In this document: positions 22,398-34,121 of the stretch, piece after piece
Numbering within the stretch: position 1 is the first letter of the stretch
Layout of the letters: every line of letters starts with the position of its first letter
NCBI RefSeq assembly: GCF_037042905.1
Contig: NC_087262.1
Location: 23,390,001-23,454,000 of the forward strand
DNA length: 64,000 bases
Direction of reading: 5' to 3'
Origin: Lytechinus pictus
Taxonomy: Eukaryota > Echinodermata > Echinoidea > Temnopleuroida > Toxopneustidae
Made by a program: the position numbers and the translations under genes
Notes under the pieces: generated by a model
What the model saw: the letters and a program-made list of their open reading frames with translations, nothing else
What the model was told of the DNA's origin: nothing
Database searches by the model: none

Positions 22398-24060
22398 ATG
22401 ATGTTGGAACTAGGGGGCGCCAAATTGATGTTGGAACTAGGGGGCGCCAAATTGATACTCGAGCTAGGGGCCGAAATGATATTCGAACTAGGGGCGCCGA
22501 ATTGATGTTGGACCTACATGTAGGGGCGCCGAATTGATATTCGAACTAGGAGGGCGCCGAAATGATGTTCGAAGGGATGTTAAAATGATGTTCGAACTGC
22601 GGGCGCCAGATTGATACTCGAACTAGGGGGGCTCAGAATTGATATTAGAACTTGGGGGCGCCGAATTGATACTCGAACTATGGGGCGCCAAATTGATGTT
22701 GGACCTACATGTAGGGGCGCCGAATTGATATTCGATCTAGGAGGGCGCCACAATGATGTTCGAAGGGATGTTAAAATGATGTTCGAACTGGGGGCGCCAA
22801 ATTGATACTCGAACTAGGGGGGCTCAGAATTGATGTTGGAACTTGGGGGCGCCAAATTGATACTCGAACTATGGGGCGCCAAATTGATGTTGGACCTACA
22901 TGTAGGGGCGCCGAATTGATATTCGATCTAGGAGGGCGCCACAATGATGTTCGAAGGGATGTTAAAATGATGTTCGAACTGGGGGCGCCAAATTGATACT
23001 CGAACTAGGGGGGCGAAATGATATTCGAACTAGGGAAGCCAATTTGAGTTCGAAGGGATGCCAAAATGATGTTCGAACTAAGGGTCGAATTGATGTTCGA
23101 ACGGGGAGGGGGGCGAATTGATGATCGACCTACATGTAGGGGCGCCGAATTGATACTCGAACCAGGGGGGGGGGGGAGGGGGGGGCGCCGAATTGATGTT
23201 CGAACTAGGGGCACCACATTGATGTTTGAACTAGGGGGCGCCGAATTGAACTAGGGGCGCCAATTTGATGTTCCAACTGGGGGTGCCAAATTGATGTTCG
23301 ACCTAGGGAGGCCAAATAGATGTTCGACGTACGGGGGGGGGGGGTGCGCCGAATCGATGTTCGACGTAGGGGCGCAAACGTAGGGGCGCAACATTTATGT
23401 AAGACATCGGGGGCGCCGATTGAATGTTCGAACTAGGGGCGCCAAATTGATGTTCGAACTAGGGGGCGCCGAATTGCTATTCGAACTAGGGGGGGGGGGC
23501 GAATTGATGTTCGAGCTAGGGGGGCGCCAAACTGATACTCAAACTAGGGGGGCGCCGAATTGATGTTCGATGTAGGGGGCGCCAAATTGATACTCGAGCT
23601 AGGGCGGCGAAATGATATTCGAAATAGGGAAGCCAATTTGAGTTCGAAGGGATGCCAAAATGATGTTCGAACTGGGGGTCGAATTAATGTTCGAACGGGG
23701 GGGGGCGAATTGATCGACCTACATGTAGGGGCGCCGAATTGATACTCGAACTAGGGGGGGGGGCGCCGAATTGATGTTCGAACTAGGGGCACCACATTGA
23801 TGTTTGAACTAGGGTGCGCCGAATTGATATTCGAACTAGGGGCGCCAATTTGATGTTCCAACTGGGGGCGCCAAATTGATGTTCGACCTAGGGAGGCCAA
23901 ATAGATGTTCGGCGTAGGGGGGGTGCGCCGAATCGATGTTCGACGTAGGGGCGCAAAATTTATGTTCGACATCGGGGGCGCCGATTGAATGTTCGAACTA
24001 GGGGCGCAAAATTGATGTTCGAACTAGGGGGCGCCGAATTGCTATTCGAACTAGGGGAGC
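22398..24060. repeat. Minisatellite of GGGGCGCC..TTCGAAC units, with higher-order repeats
   Basis: Dozens of units of about 23-30 bp with the core GGCGCCAAATTGATGTTCGA and ACTAGGGG between cores. The block at 22,611 recurs at 22,802 (191-bp higher-order unit), and the block at about 23,041 recurs at about 23,635 (594 bp). Unit drift is concentrated in the G-run length. The predicted peptides are artefacts. Confidence 0.92.
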
Positions 24061-24837
24061 GCTAATTTTATGTTTGACCATAAGGCGACAAATACATGTT
24101 TCAGAAGGGGGAGGGCAAAGTGATATTTCACATGGCGACAAATTCATGTTCAACCGAGGGCACCAAATTGACCTTGAACTTAGGGGGCTCCATGCAAATT
24201 CATGTTCGACCGGGGGCGCAACATTGCTCGTATTGCCTGTTTATAGTGAAATTTATTTCCTGCCCAAAAAGGTTAAATTAATGCGGCTGATTTAAAATAT
24301 CCCGTTTTTACGATAATAAACAAAAATCAATGTGCTCGAGTTTGAAGTTTGTTTGGCGAGATAGGTATCCTGTTCAGGGTCAGAAAAGGGGTTGATATCA
24401 AATTTAGCTGGCGCTACGCGCTCGCAATATTTGATTAGTGAGGTGTGTATCCTCTCCATTGATCACACGTACATAAGTCCTTGAAATGTTAGTGTTTTTC
24501 AAGTCAATATACATAGGCCGATCCAAGGGGCAAAGTCCCCCCCCCCCCCCCCATGGTGGCGCAAAAAAAAGGAAAGAAAAAAAAAGACGAAGAGAAAAAG
24601 TAAAAACTTTTAGAATAGGAATTACACCTTAAAAGAGTCCTTCTTAAGTCAGTTTATAAAATAATTGAGCTCGCATCACTGTTTAGTTATATACGCATCC
24701 CGACCTCACAGTTTTTTTTATGCGAACGAGAAGCACAAGCTGAAAATATTGTATATTCTAATCTAACTGAAAATGTCCTTTTCATTTCATCATTAAAAAA
24801 GTTTTCAGCTAGCGCTTCGCGCTCGCATTCATTTCTT

Positions 24838-25400
24838 AAAGGACAAGTCCACCCCCAAAAAAAATGTTGATTTGAATAAATAGAGAAAAATCAAACAAGC
24901 ATTATGCTAAAAATTTCATCAAAATCGGATGTAAAATAAGAAAATTACGACATTTTAAAATTTTGATTATTTTTCACAAAACAGTGATATGCACAATTCA
25001 GTGACATGCAAATGAGACAGTCGATGATGTCCCTCACTCACTAATTCCTTTGTTTTTTATTGTTAGAATTATACAATATTTCATTTTTACAGATTTTACA
25101 ATATGGACCAACTTGATTGAACCATTTAGTATTAAACAATGCTAATTGCTCATGTTCAGGGAGGAATTATTCATTGTTTCACACGACAACGGAGAAAAAT
25201 TGAATATTTCATATTTCATATACTAAAATACAAAAAGAAGTAGTGAGTGAGTGATGTCATCAGTCTCCTCATTTGCATACCGACAAGGATGTGAATATAA
25301 CTGGTTTGTGAAATTAAGCGAAACTTTAAAATGTTGTAGGCCTACCTATTATCTTTGTGTATTTCATATATAAGATTCTCAAAATATTCCTTTTCAGGTG
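24838..25400. mobile_element. Palindromic MITE (TTAAAGGACAAGTCCACCCC family) inside the array
   Basis: Starts TTAAAGGACAAGTCCACCCC with the inner arm ATCAAAATCGGATGTAAAAT and the paired GAGTGATGTCATCAGTCTCC; the right end is eroded. It splits the CGCTTCGCG array. A hAT-type end, CAGTGGCGTAACTACCAGGG, at 25,480 just to its right belongs to another truncated insert. Confidence 0.7.
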
Positions 25401-26539
25401 TCTCGATTGTCAAAATTGAAGGCCTATGAGCTAGCGCTGTGCGCTCGCATTTTGATTGGTGAGTTCTGTATACCTATACAGTGGCGTAACTACCAGGGGG
25501 CATGGGGGGCACGTGCCCCCCCCCATCGGCTGCCCCCCCCCAAAAAAAAAAAAAGGAAGAGAAGCGTAATGGGGAAAGAAGAAATCATTGTTTATTATAA
25601 TGTTATATTATATCATAATTATGTTACATAAGAAGCATTTTTTTTCATGACTTTATGAAACAGTTTGTTCAGGGCCTATGTCTTCATTGTCCCTGGTGCT
25701 CGCATAGACTGTTTAACGAGATATATAATCCTGTTGTACTAAAACCTCCCGTTTTCAAATCAATATACACCAAATATATTTACTCGCAATTCGAGTTATT
25801 ATTGTTTTATGTAGTGACATTTGCTTCTTTTTCATGACTACTTAAAGTGATTGCCCAATTTTAAGGTCTTAATATAAAAAATTTCCTGTCCGTGCTAACG
25901 TTCGCATTAGTTGATTGGTGAGATGTCTGCTCTTCATGAAATCCTAAAATCAGTCCTTAAATTGTCAATTTTTCTGATCTGAATATCAAAAATCTTTAGC
26001 TCGCGCTTCGCGCTCGCATCATTTGGTTAGTGAAATACGTAAGGACTTGGTGAATTCCTACAAACAAGCCTTAGTATGCCCCTCTTCAGGTCTGAATTTC
26101 ATTAATTTTCAGCTCGCACTTCGCGCTCGCAGTATTTGATTAGTGAGATGCGTATGATAATCATGATTACAATGACTACAAAAAGTGCTTAATTTGTTCA
26201 GATGTAATTCTAACAAAATCAGCAAAGGATTAAAGAAAAGTAATGTAAAGACAAGGAAGACGAGGAGACCTTTGGAAGCCAGGCTTGTTATACGGTCCCT
26301 CAGTATTGAAACAATACATTATTTGTTTAAAGCAAAACTTGATTCTAGCTAAACTGGTTGATAATACTAAAAAAAAAAGAAATACGTTGTACTAAGGTTA
26401 TACAAGGATACATATGTGGTTAAAAACTATTTACAGATGAATAATGGATATGTTGTAAAAAAAAAGTAGGTATAAAAAACCCCAGATAGATAGATAGAAT
26501 AACGGGGGGAGCACGAAGTTACAAGATAGAAAATGGCAA

Positions 26540-26763
26540 GAGATAAGAGATTTGTAACAAAAACTATAATTTCTCTATTAACAACCTTTTCTAAGCTTCT
26601 GGAAAAGCTAGTATACGTACGAACTGTAAAGTTTTTGAATGAGAGTAATGTGTTCTCTCAATTCCAATTCGGTTTCAGAGAAAAACATACCACAAGCCAT
26701 GCTGTTTTGCATTTGGTTAATAAAATTGCAAATGCCCTTGATAACCACACCCACAGACCCATT
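26540..26763 (+). pseudogene. LINE reverse transcriptase fragment
   Basis: LLTTFSKLLEKLVYVR, then SQFQFGFREKHTTSHAVLHL. This is the ..L...SK..EK......L...N......QFGFR..HST..A section at the start of CR1/Jockey-type reverse transcriptases. About 75 codons; both neighbours are missing. Confidence 0.7.
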
Positions 26764-29082
26764 TAACAAAGACAGGTTAAAGATGTGAATGAAACAATAT
26801 AAAATATCCAGTTTTTCAGGCCTCATGCACTGTCAACAAATATTACGCACTCATTAGGCTTATTAGATTAATAAATATGAAATAATGTTTTTTTCATGAA
26901 TTCATAACTAAATTGTCCCTTTTTCAGAAAAAAATATTGACAAGTTTTAGGAAGAGGAATAATAGGCATAATTTTTGTATAATGACAAAATGTCCTTAGG
27001 CCTAAAATGTCTCGATCCTAGTTTAAAATAATAATAAAATATCAGCTCGCGCTTCGCGCTCGCATCATTTATTAAGTGCTTTCCACATCCACTTCACAAT
27101 TCACACTTCACAATTCCACATCCACTTCACTGTGTATATAGATACACAGTGCTTTAAATCATTGCTTAAATTGACCCATTTCATATCGGAATTTCAAATA
27201 TTATTTCCAGCTCGCGATCCGCACTCGCATTATTGATTTTCATGATGAAAAATGAAATGTATTCAGAATGCCCAGATTCTGTCTAACTCTAAAACACGTG
27301 CACGCATGTTTATTGAGATAAGCATCTTGATCTTATTAAAACCGTGCTAAAATTATCCAGTTTCAGATCAGGATATCAATAATGTTCTGCTCGCGCTTTG
27401 CGCTCGCATTATTAATGTAGGAAGATACCAAAAACTACCCATCTTTTTTCATGAGTGACAAAACATGAATCGAGTGTCCCGTTGGGGTTTGAAATCTAAT
27501 TTTTTAGGTTGGAATATCAAAAAGGTTCAGCTCGCGCTTCACGCTCAAATTATTAAATCGTTGAAATGTGTATCGTCTTAATGGCTAATTGCAAAACTTC
27601 CTTAACAGGTCCCTTTTCGACCAGGCCAGAACGCACATTAAAAATTTCTGCTCGCGCTTCGCGCTCGTAGTAATTATCTAGTTACATACGCATCTTGTTC
27701 AGGTTCACAAACATTGCCCAGAATGTTCAATTTTCAGGTCAAAATACATGAAATTTTATTATTTTTTTATCTCGCATAGTGCTTATGAGATTATTGCACA
27801 TTAATGTTGTTTATAAAGTAAAGCTAGGAAATGACTGTTAGGACATGGGTGTTTCCCCCCCCCCCCAGAAAAAACAACAACATTATTTTCCAAATATTAT
27901 GTCAAATATATCGCGCTTCGCGTTATCATTTTTTATTTAGGCCTTGTGAGATACCTCAATGTGTTTTTAAGAATAAAATTTCGGAATTTCTTTAACTTCT
28001 ACCCCCCCCCCCATTTTATTATTATTTTTTTATCTTGGTGCCCTCTACAAAAGTTCAACAAGCCCCCCCCCCCCCCCCCCGTGCAACCCTGCTGAATAAA
28101 TCACAGCTTCGCCTCTGATGAGGAGATTGAGTCGATTGCTTCGAGATTGCATTATTCCCAAGAGGTTATCATTGATATTATGGAAGGCTATTCTAAACAA
28201 CTAGTAAAGAAACTACAGCTCCCGTTCACACAGTATTCTAGTAGGGCCTACTCTGGTGAAAAGTTAATAATAATGATAATAATAAACAGTTCTTTTTAGC
28301 GCATATCACAATTATGAATAATGTCTCTATGCGCTTCCAAAGGACTTGGATATTATTACCAAATTGAGACCCCCAAAAATCGCTCGCACTTCGCGCTCCC
28401 ATTGCTATTACATTATATATTCATTGATTTTTTTTTCAAGAACACATTAAAAAAGTGGTCTTTAATTGCCTTTTTTATGTGATAATGTAATAAGATAATT
28501 CAAAATACATTTAAGTTACATTTAAGTTAGCCTGGCTGGGAGGGAGGGGGTGCCATTTTTAGAAAAGTACACATGGGCGCCAAAAATCAGGTCAAATTTG
28601 GGCCCCCCTCCCCACGAAATCTTGGATCCGCGCCTGGTTCAATGTATCAGCTCTTTTGACTCTCAAATCATTCTTCACTGTCTGGGAAAGATATCATCAA
28701 ACAATTTGGAGAGAGCATAGTAGACATCAGAAACATACAATGTCGAAAGATTTTGACATAGCTGGCTTCCCATAATTTTATCACAGACTCGGATAATAGT
28801 CTAATTTAAACCCGACTTCAAAATACGGACCAAAGACTCTATACGTGAAATTCATGAATTTATTGTATGTATTGTGAAAACTATTGTTATTATCAGATTC
28901 TCTATCATTTTTTCCTTCATAAATTCTACAGTCCATAAAATTCATTAGACTTAAAGCAAAATGTTATAATGTATAAAAATTAGATGATTGTTAATAACCA
29001 TGGCGGTTGGAAGTGGGGGTGTGAAGCACCCCACCATATTTCTGGAGATGCGCAGCACCCTTTGAAACTTAGTTAGTATTCA

Positions 29083-29817
29083 TTCATTCATTCATTTATT
29101 TATTCATTTTTCCAACGAAATTTATAATGCAATAATTACAATAAATGAAACATAACGTCAGAAAATATAAATTACATAAATATTCAAATGTACCAAATAT
29201 AAAGAGTATACACCTGATACAGAAGATAATATTTCCAATTTGATAATAACAATATGCAAGACATGTTGGAAAAATGGAGTGGCCCACTAAAAAGCAAAGC
29301 TTGTAAAGTGTGGACCACTCAAGAAAAACAAAAGTATAACACTTAAATCTATATGGGCCAAAAGCAAACAGCAATACAAAATAGTTAATGAAATAAAGAT
29401 ATAAAAAAATAATTATAATCAAGGAAATTAATATTAAAAGGTGAGCAGAGACAAAAAAAGACATGAAGACACAACCAAACAAAACAACAACAACAAAAAG
29501 TAAGACACACAACACAACAGAGTAAAAATAAACAAACATTGCTGCACAAACTGCGAAAATCAGAAGAAGGGAGAAATGGAGGAAGAGAAAGGCAAAGAGA
29601 GAGGGAGAGAGAGAGAGAGAATGAGAGAAGTGTAGTCAATCTAACACAATCACCGAGGGTAACCTGCGAAAGGTAAACAATAAATAAAGAAAGAGGTAAA
29701 GGAATCAATGTGAGGTTTTGTAAGACTGCAACAAAATGAATTTTAATTTTCTTTTAAATGAATTAGGAGAAGGGGAAAACTGGATATCAGGGTGAAGAGA
29801 GTTCCAAATTATTATAT
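29083..29817 (-). pseudogene. LINE 3' end (C-terminus, 3' UTR and (ATGA)n tail)
   Basis: Minus strand: IIIWNSLHPDIQFSPSPNSF and KRKLKFILLQSY complete the reverse transcriptase C-terminus that begins right of the foldback element (31,961-32,371). A 3' UTR follows, containing AAGCTTTGCTTTTTAGT, also present in the LINE at 47-48 kb, and the element ends in AATGAATGAATGAATG repeats at about 29,083-29,100. Confidence 0.72.
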
Positions 29818-31960
29818 TCACTCGCGTCGCGTTGGTAATCACACGCGTTTTTTATTTTTGGCGATTTTTTTTTTTTCATTTCGGTGCGATTTTTTTTCTA
29901 ACGGTGTCTTCAATGGGACAAACACGCTTGGAAAATAAAATGAAATTGAAATTCGAGTTTCGTTTTAAGCCGGCAAGTGCCTTAAATAAGATGTATTCGA
30001 CTACTGTTTTAACATAACAAACAAGCAAATCAGCCATGTGGCTCAACTAACTTAGAATAGATCCGGACTTCTACTGTGTCTTATACGAGGACTCCGAGTC
30101 GGAACTTGCCATATCTGCCACATCGATATTACATCGTATCATTCCCATATGCGGACATGCCTGCATGCAATGGCCCCAAGGCGGCCGGACCCGGCCGCGG
30201 TCGGACACGACGTGCATCGGTAGCATGGAGCAAGCTAACGTGAGTCGAGCTGAGTTAGATCCCACGTTACATATGAGAGGCCGATTGTACCAATATTATA
30301 TAGAACAATTACAATTATTTGTTACATAATCATTATTCATTAAATAATGAATATTATTTATATATAATTTACATTCAATTTGTAAATAATTACTATTATA
30401 TAAAATAACATTTCTAATTATTTATATATAATTCCAAGTAATACTTCATTATTTGTAAATAATAATAGTTCGACATTCTATTATTTATAAATAATGATTA
30501 TTTATAAATAATGGGAAACTCAACAAATTATTTATAAATAAAGAAATGTGCACTGGAATTGTTAATAGATAATTATCATTTACAAATAATAGAAAACTCG
30601 ACAAACTTATTTATAAATAATAAAAAAACGAATTGCAATTATTCATAAATAATGAAGTATGCAGTGTCATTATTTATAAATAATGAAACACAAAAATTAT
30701 TATTTATAGATAATGAAAAACAAATAATCATTATTTATAAATAATGGAATGTCGAACTATTATTATTTACAAGTAATGAAGTATTACTTGGAATTATATA
30801 TAAATAATTAGAAATGTTATTTTATATAAGAGTAATTATTTACAAATAGAATGTAAATTATATATAAATAATTATATAATATTGACTGGTCTTGAGGGGA
30901 ACATCAAATATATTGCCAGCAAAATAATCATATTGGCCCGAGTCTTTAGACGAGGGCAATATGGGTCTTTTAAGGGCAATATATTTGATGTTCCCCGAAA
31001 GAAGGGCAGTCAATATTTTTATTATCATCCAAATCAGATATCTAGAGCAAAAATCATGATAACAGTGATATCTTTTAAGAATAGAGTTCTGTTGTGTCAT
31101 GATAATATCAGTGTCTAGGCTCTGCACTTTACCATTATGACGTACTTGCAAGCGCCCAGATCCAGCGTTGTCTTTATTATGACGTAGATCGTTGGTGCGC
31201 GGAACATTATGAAGCGTATCACTTCATTCGCATCCCCAAAGGCCCGGATGTGAGACCAGGGAAAATACAAAGGTATATTTTGCGTCGTCTATGCATGCAA
31301 AGTCAATACGCGCATTGAGACCGAGGAAAATACAAACAATATACCTATCCCTTCCTGATAACAATAAAATACAGGGAAATACGGTTTTGTAAAAGACCAG
31401 CTCAGATGTATGATACGGGTGATAATAGTTATTATTTAATGAATAATGATTATATAACAAATAATTGTTCTATATAATATTGGTACAATCGGCGTCTCAT
31501 ATATAACGTGGCATCTAACTCAGCTCGACTCACGTTAGCTTGCTCCATGCTATCGATGCACGTCGTGTCCGACCGCGGCCGGGTCCGGCCGCCTTGGGGC
31601 CATTGCACACAGGCATGTCCGCATATGGGAATGATACGATGTAATATCGATGTGGCAGATATGGCAAGTTCCGACTCGGAGTCCTCGTATAAGACACAGT
31701 AGAAGTCCGGATCTATTCTAAGTTAGTTGAGCCACATGGCTGATTTGCTTGTTTGTTATGTTAAAACAGTAGTCGTGTACATTTTATTTTAAGGCACTTA
31801 ATTGCCGGCTTAAAACGAAACTCGAATTTCAATTTCATTTTATTTTCCCTGCATGTCTGTCCCATTGAAGACACCGTTAAAAAAAAATCGCACCGAAATA
31901 AAAAAATTCGCAAAAAATTCAAAACGCGAGTGATTACGAACCCGCACGCGACGCGAGTGA
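29818..31960. mobile_element. 2.1-kb foldback element inserted in a LINE
   Basis: Arms of more than 450 bp pair: TCACTCGCGTCGCGT at 29,818 against its complement at 31,960, CTTCAATGGGACA, GACTCCGAGTCGGAAC and TCGGACACGACGTGCAT in both. The centre (30,290-31,490) is AT-rich and self-complementary (many TTATTTATAAATAATG units at 30,340-30,870) and holds another hairpin with GGGGAACATCAAATATATTG at 30,896 and its complement near 31,000. No gene. The LINE reading frame resumes across it, so it transposed into the LINE. Confidence 0.85.
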
Positions 31961-32371
31961 TTATAAACTGCCTATATGAATGTATTTTGGGCGTTCTAAG
32001 CATAGGCAAATGAAGATCAACGCGACGTCTAGTAGGGTAATTGTGTGAGGAGCTGTTTTTTAAAAACATGTCATGAAAAATAAAAGGAAGCATATTATTA
32101 TTGTATTGGTACATAAATTTGCCAAGCTGGAGTAGGTAAAGATCACTGATCTTCAAAATTTTGTTTTCGAAAAAATAGGATCAGTGTGGATACGTACGTG
32201 AGAAGAAAAAGCAATTCGAAGTGCTTTCTTTTGCAGCAATAAAATCCTGTTAAGTAAAGTTTGATGTGTGTTTCCCCATATAAGAAGACCGTAGTGAAGA
32301 TATGGTAATACTAAAGAAGAGTAGAGTGTGAGTAAGGAAGTCGACGGGAGGAACATTCTTAATTTATTCAT
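31961..32371 (-). pseudogene. LINE reverse transcriptase C-terminal part
   Basis: Two minus-strand frames (32,371-32,153 and 32,156-31,961) give LPSTSLLTLYSSLVLPYLHY, WGNTHQTLLNRILLLQKKAL, then LYLLQLGKFMYQYNNNMLP. The pattern LY..LVLPYL.YG...WGN....L..+..LQK+A.R is the C-terminus of CR1/Jockey-type ORF2; the 47-kb copy has the same. One frameshift lies near 32,155, and the copy is 5' truncated. Confidence 0.75.
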
Positions 32372-32889
32372 TCAGTATGATTAGGCTTCGTCACATAAGC
32401 CAGATTCACATATCTCTTTCGGGGAGGGGTTAACAAAAAAATACCTTCATTTGGTAGTGTAAACCTTGTGGGGTTTTTTTTGTGGGTGTCTTTTTTTGCT
32501 AGTCAAATTTCTCTTTAAAAAACTCCTTCACTCGGGAGCGAGAACGGTTCTGTTAGCATGGACCTATGAAGAGATGGACGATTAACGCGAGCATTTCTTT
32601 GATCCAATGATATTTATCGTCACCTGGTTATGTGCATCTTTACAAGAACATATAGATGTTGCGACAATAGTATGACTACCAAGACGTATCTGGTCACTTA
32701 AAGACGGATCAGTTTCCCCGCTGGTCTTAGTTTTGTTGACTGATACCCTGTTTCAGCACGTGCCTTTTAATCAACATGCTTCATATTTGGAGCAGCAAAC
32801 TTGAGAAGCAGACGATTTCTGTGATATAAAATATGATATTATTCGATCCAGACACTTCTGGACGCAGGTAAGGTTTATTTCCAATGTCA

Positions 32890-33290
32890 CTAATGCCAAC
32901 TCGTCTACTATCATTTGGTCCACCATCAGTTCGCAGTTCGTCCACTCACCGCATGGTCTTCTTTCATTTAGTCTAATGCCATATTGTCTAATAACCAGTT
33001 GGTCCAATAGCTATTTAATTTAGTCCATATACCATTTTGGCTAATTAAACTAAAGTATTAATTGTGCAAAATGAATAAAAAGAAAATGGGTATTAGACCA
33101 ACTGGTTATTAGACGAAATGGTAATAGGCGAACTGGTGATTAGACGAAGTGATGATTGGACCAAATGGTTATTGGACCAAATGGTTGTTAGACGAAATGT
33201 TGATGGACAGATTGGCATTAGACTAAATGAAGGTAGACCATGAGGTGAGTGGATGAGTTGGCAGCGGACGAATTGGCAATTTACAGCAGG
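32890..33290. repeat. Inverted repeat made of short TTAGACGAAATGG units
   Basis: From 33,085 the plus strand runs through variants of ATTAGACGAAATGGT and ATTGGACCAAATGGTTA; from 32,890 to 33,030 the complementary forms appear (ACCAGTTGGTCC, ATTTGGTCCACCATC). The spacer is AT-rich. A looser version lies at 60,270-60,450. Probably a MITE with internal tandem repeats. Confidence 0.7.
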
Positions 33291-33299
33291 TAAGGACCT

Positions 33300-34121
33300 C
33301 AATAACATTGAGAGATACACGATCTATATACATTATGTGCCACGTATATCTGGAATATTAGTGGAGAAACTTGTGGAAATGGAATTTTAAATGGTTAACA
33401 AGTAATGACAAATTTGCCTCCATATTAAAATATGCAGACATTTTCCCAGATAAAACTCAAGGAACTAAGATTAACAAAGGTAGACAAGAACTGCACATCG
33501 ATTTTCCATGATTTAAGTGATTTGTTACTAACTGCGCATACAATCTGTGAAATATAAACTCGGTATAAACTTCCAATTACGAACTGCTTCAGGCCCTTCT
33601 CGCGATCATAGGACCAAAGTAGCCAAGTATGAAGAGAATGTTAATAAGATGACACCGACAGTCATCTGTTTGTAGTGAATTCATTATCTAAGCGATAAAT
33701 CTCCATTTCTCCATAGGTCCATGCTTTTAGCTTGTCAAATTTTCCATGAAAATCAAAATCATTTGGGAGTGAAGACCTCCTTGTTGGTTTTTTTCTTTGT
33801 TTTCTTATCAAACAAACCAGCACCCCTCTAAGAAAGCATTCCCAGTCCCCAAAAGGTTTTAAGGAATGCTTGTTCCATTTATCTCCTAAAATTTGGGATA
33901 ACACACAAGCGCAGGAAATCACAAGTCATGCCAGTCGTGCGTAAATTACAGACACAAAACACCCCATTGGCTTTTTTCGAAGTTTCGACGAATTTCGCTA
34001 TCATTCCCTCTGATGAACCTTTGTATTTTAAATAATGTATTATGAAAATCACAGTTAATTGCTTTGATGGATGGAATTAAAAAGCTAAGCTGCTATTTTC
34101 ACCCCGGTAACACTTCTTTGT
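33300..34121 (-). other. 3' flank / possible 3' UTR of TRPC gene B
   Basis: Directly downstream of the TRPC stop codon at 34,124-34,122. An 86-codon minus-strand frame at 33,662-33,922 has no recognisable domain. I could not identify a convincing polyadenylation signal close to the stop. Confidence 0.4.

Larger units (their letters stand above)
24410..28400. repeat. Dispersed tandem array with CGCTTCGCGCTCGCA core
   Basis: About 13 copies of a core like GCTCGCGCTTCGCGCTCGCA (for example near 24,417, 24,810, 25,995, 26,110, 27,045, 27,210, 27,390, 27,530, 27,650, 27,905, 28,382), commonly 120-200 bp apart, each followed by an ATTTGATTAGTGAGAT-like stretch. The spacing is broken by later insertions. 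The core is itself a near-palindrome (GCGCTTCGCG / CGCGAAGCGC). Confidence 0.82.
21477..28636. mobile_element. 7.16-kb hAT-like composite element with exact 8-bp target duplication
   Basis: Ends are CAGGCGCGGATCCA at the left and its reverse complement TTGGATCCGCGCCTG at the right. The flanks repeat GTTCAATG at 21,469-21,476 and 28,637-28,644. CAG ends with an 8-bp duplication indicate hAT-type transposition. No transposase was seen; the cargo is repetitive: a polypurine tract, a 26-bp-class minisatellite, a CGCTTCGCG array, a palindromic MITE and a reverse transcriptase fragment. It is unusually large for a nonautonomous hAT element. Its site lies inside an older inverted repeat, with arms near 21,372-21,440 and 28,760-28,834. 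Confidence 0.82.

Noticed and set aside
21428-22450. Open frames of 340, 267 and 175 codons on both strands
   Set aside because: They span the polypurine tract and consist of Lys/Arg/Glu/Gly or Ser/Phe/Leu/Pro only; low complexity, not genes.
22600-24300. Repeated 60-73 codon frames (ILELGGLRID type)
   Set aside because: Translated minisatellite; frames shift with G-run length and no protein family fits.
24410-28400. CRISPR-like array
   Set aside because: Core repeats are regularly spaced but the spacing varies, spacers are related to each other, and the surroundings are animal introns and transposons.
29096-29708. 147- and 107-codon minus frames rich in Phe, Leu and Cys
   Set aside because: They fall in the 3' UTR of the LINE remnant, downstream of its stop; composition reflects T-rich DNA.
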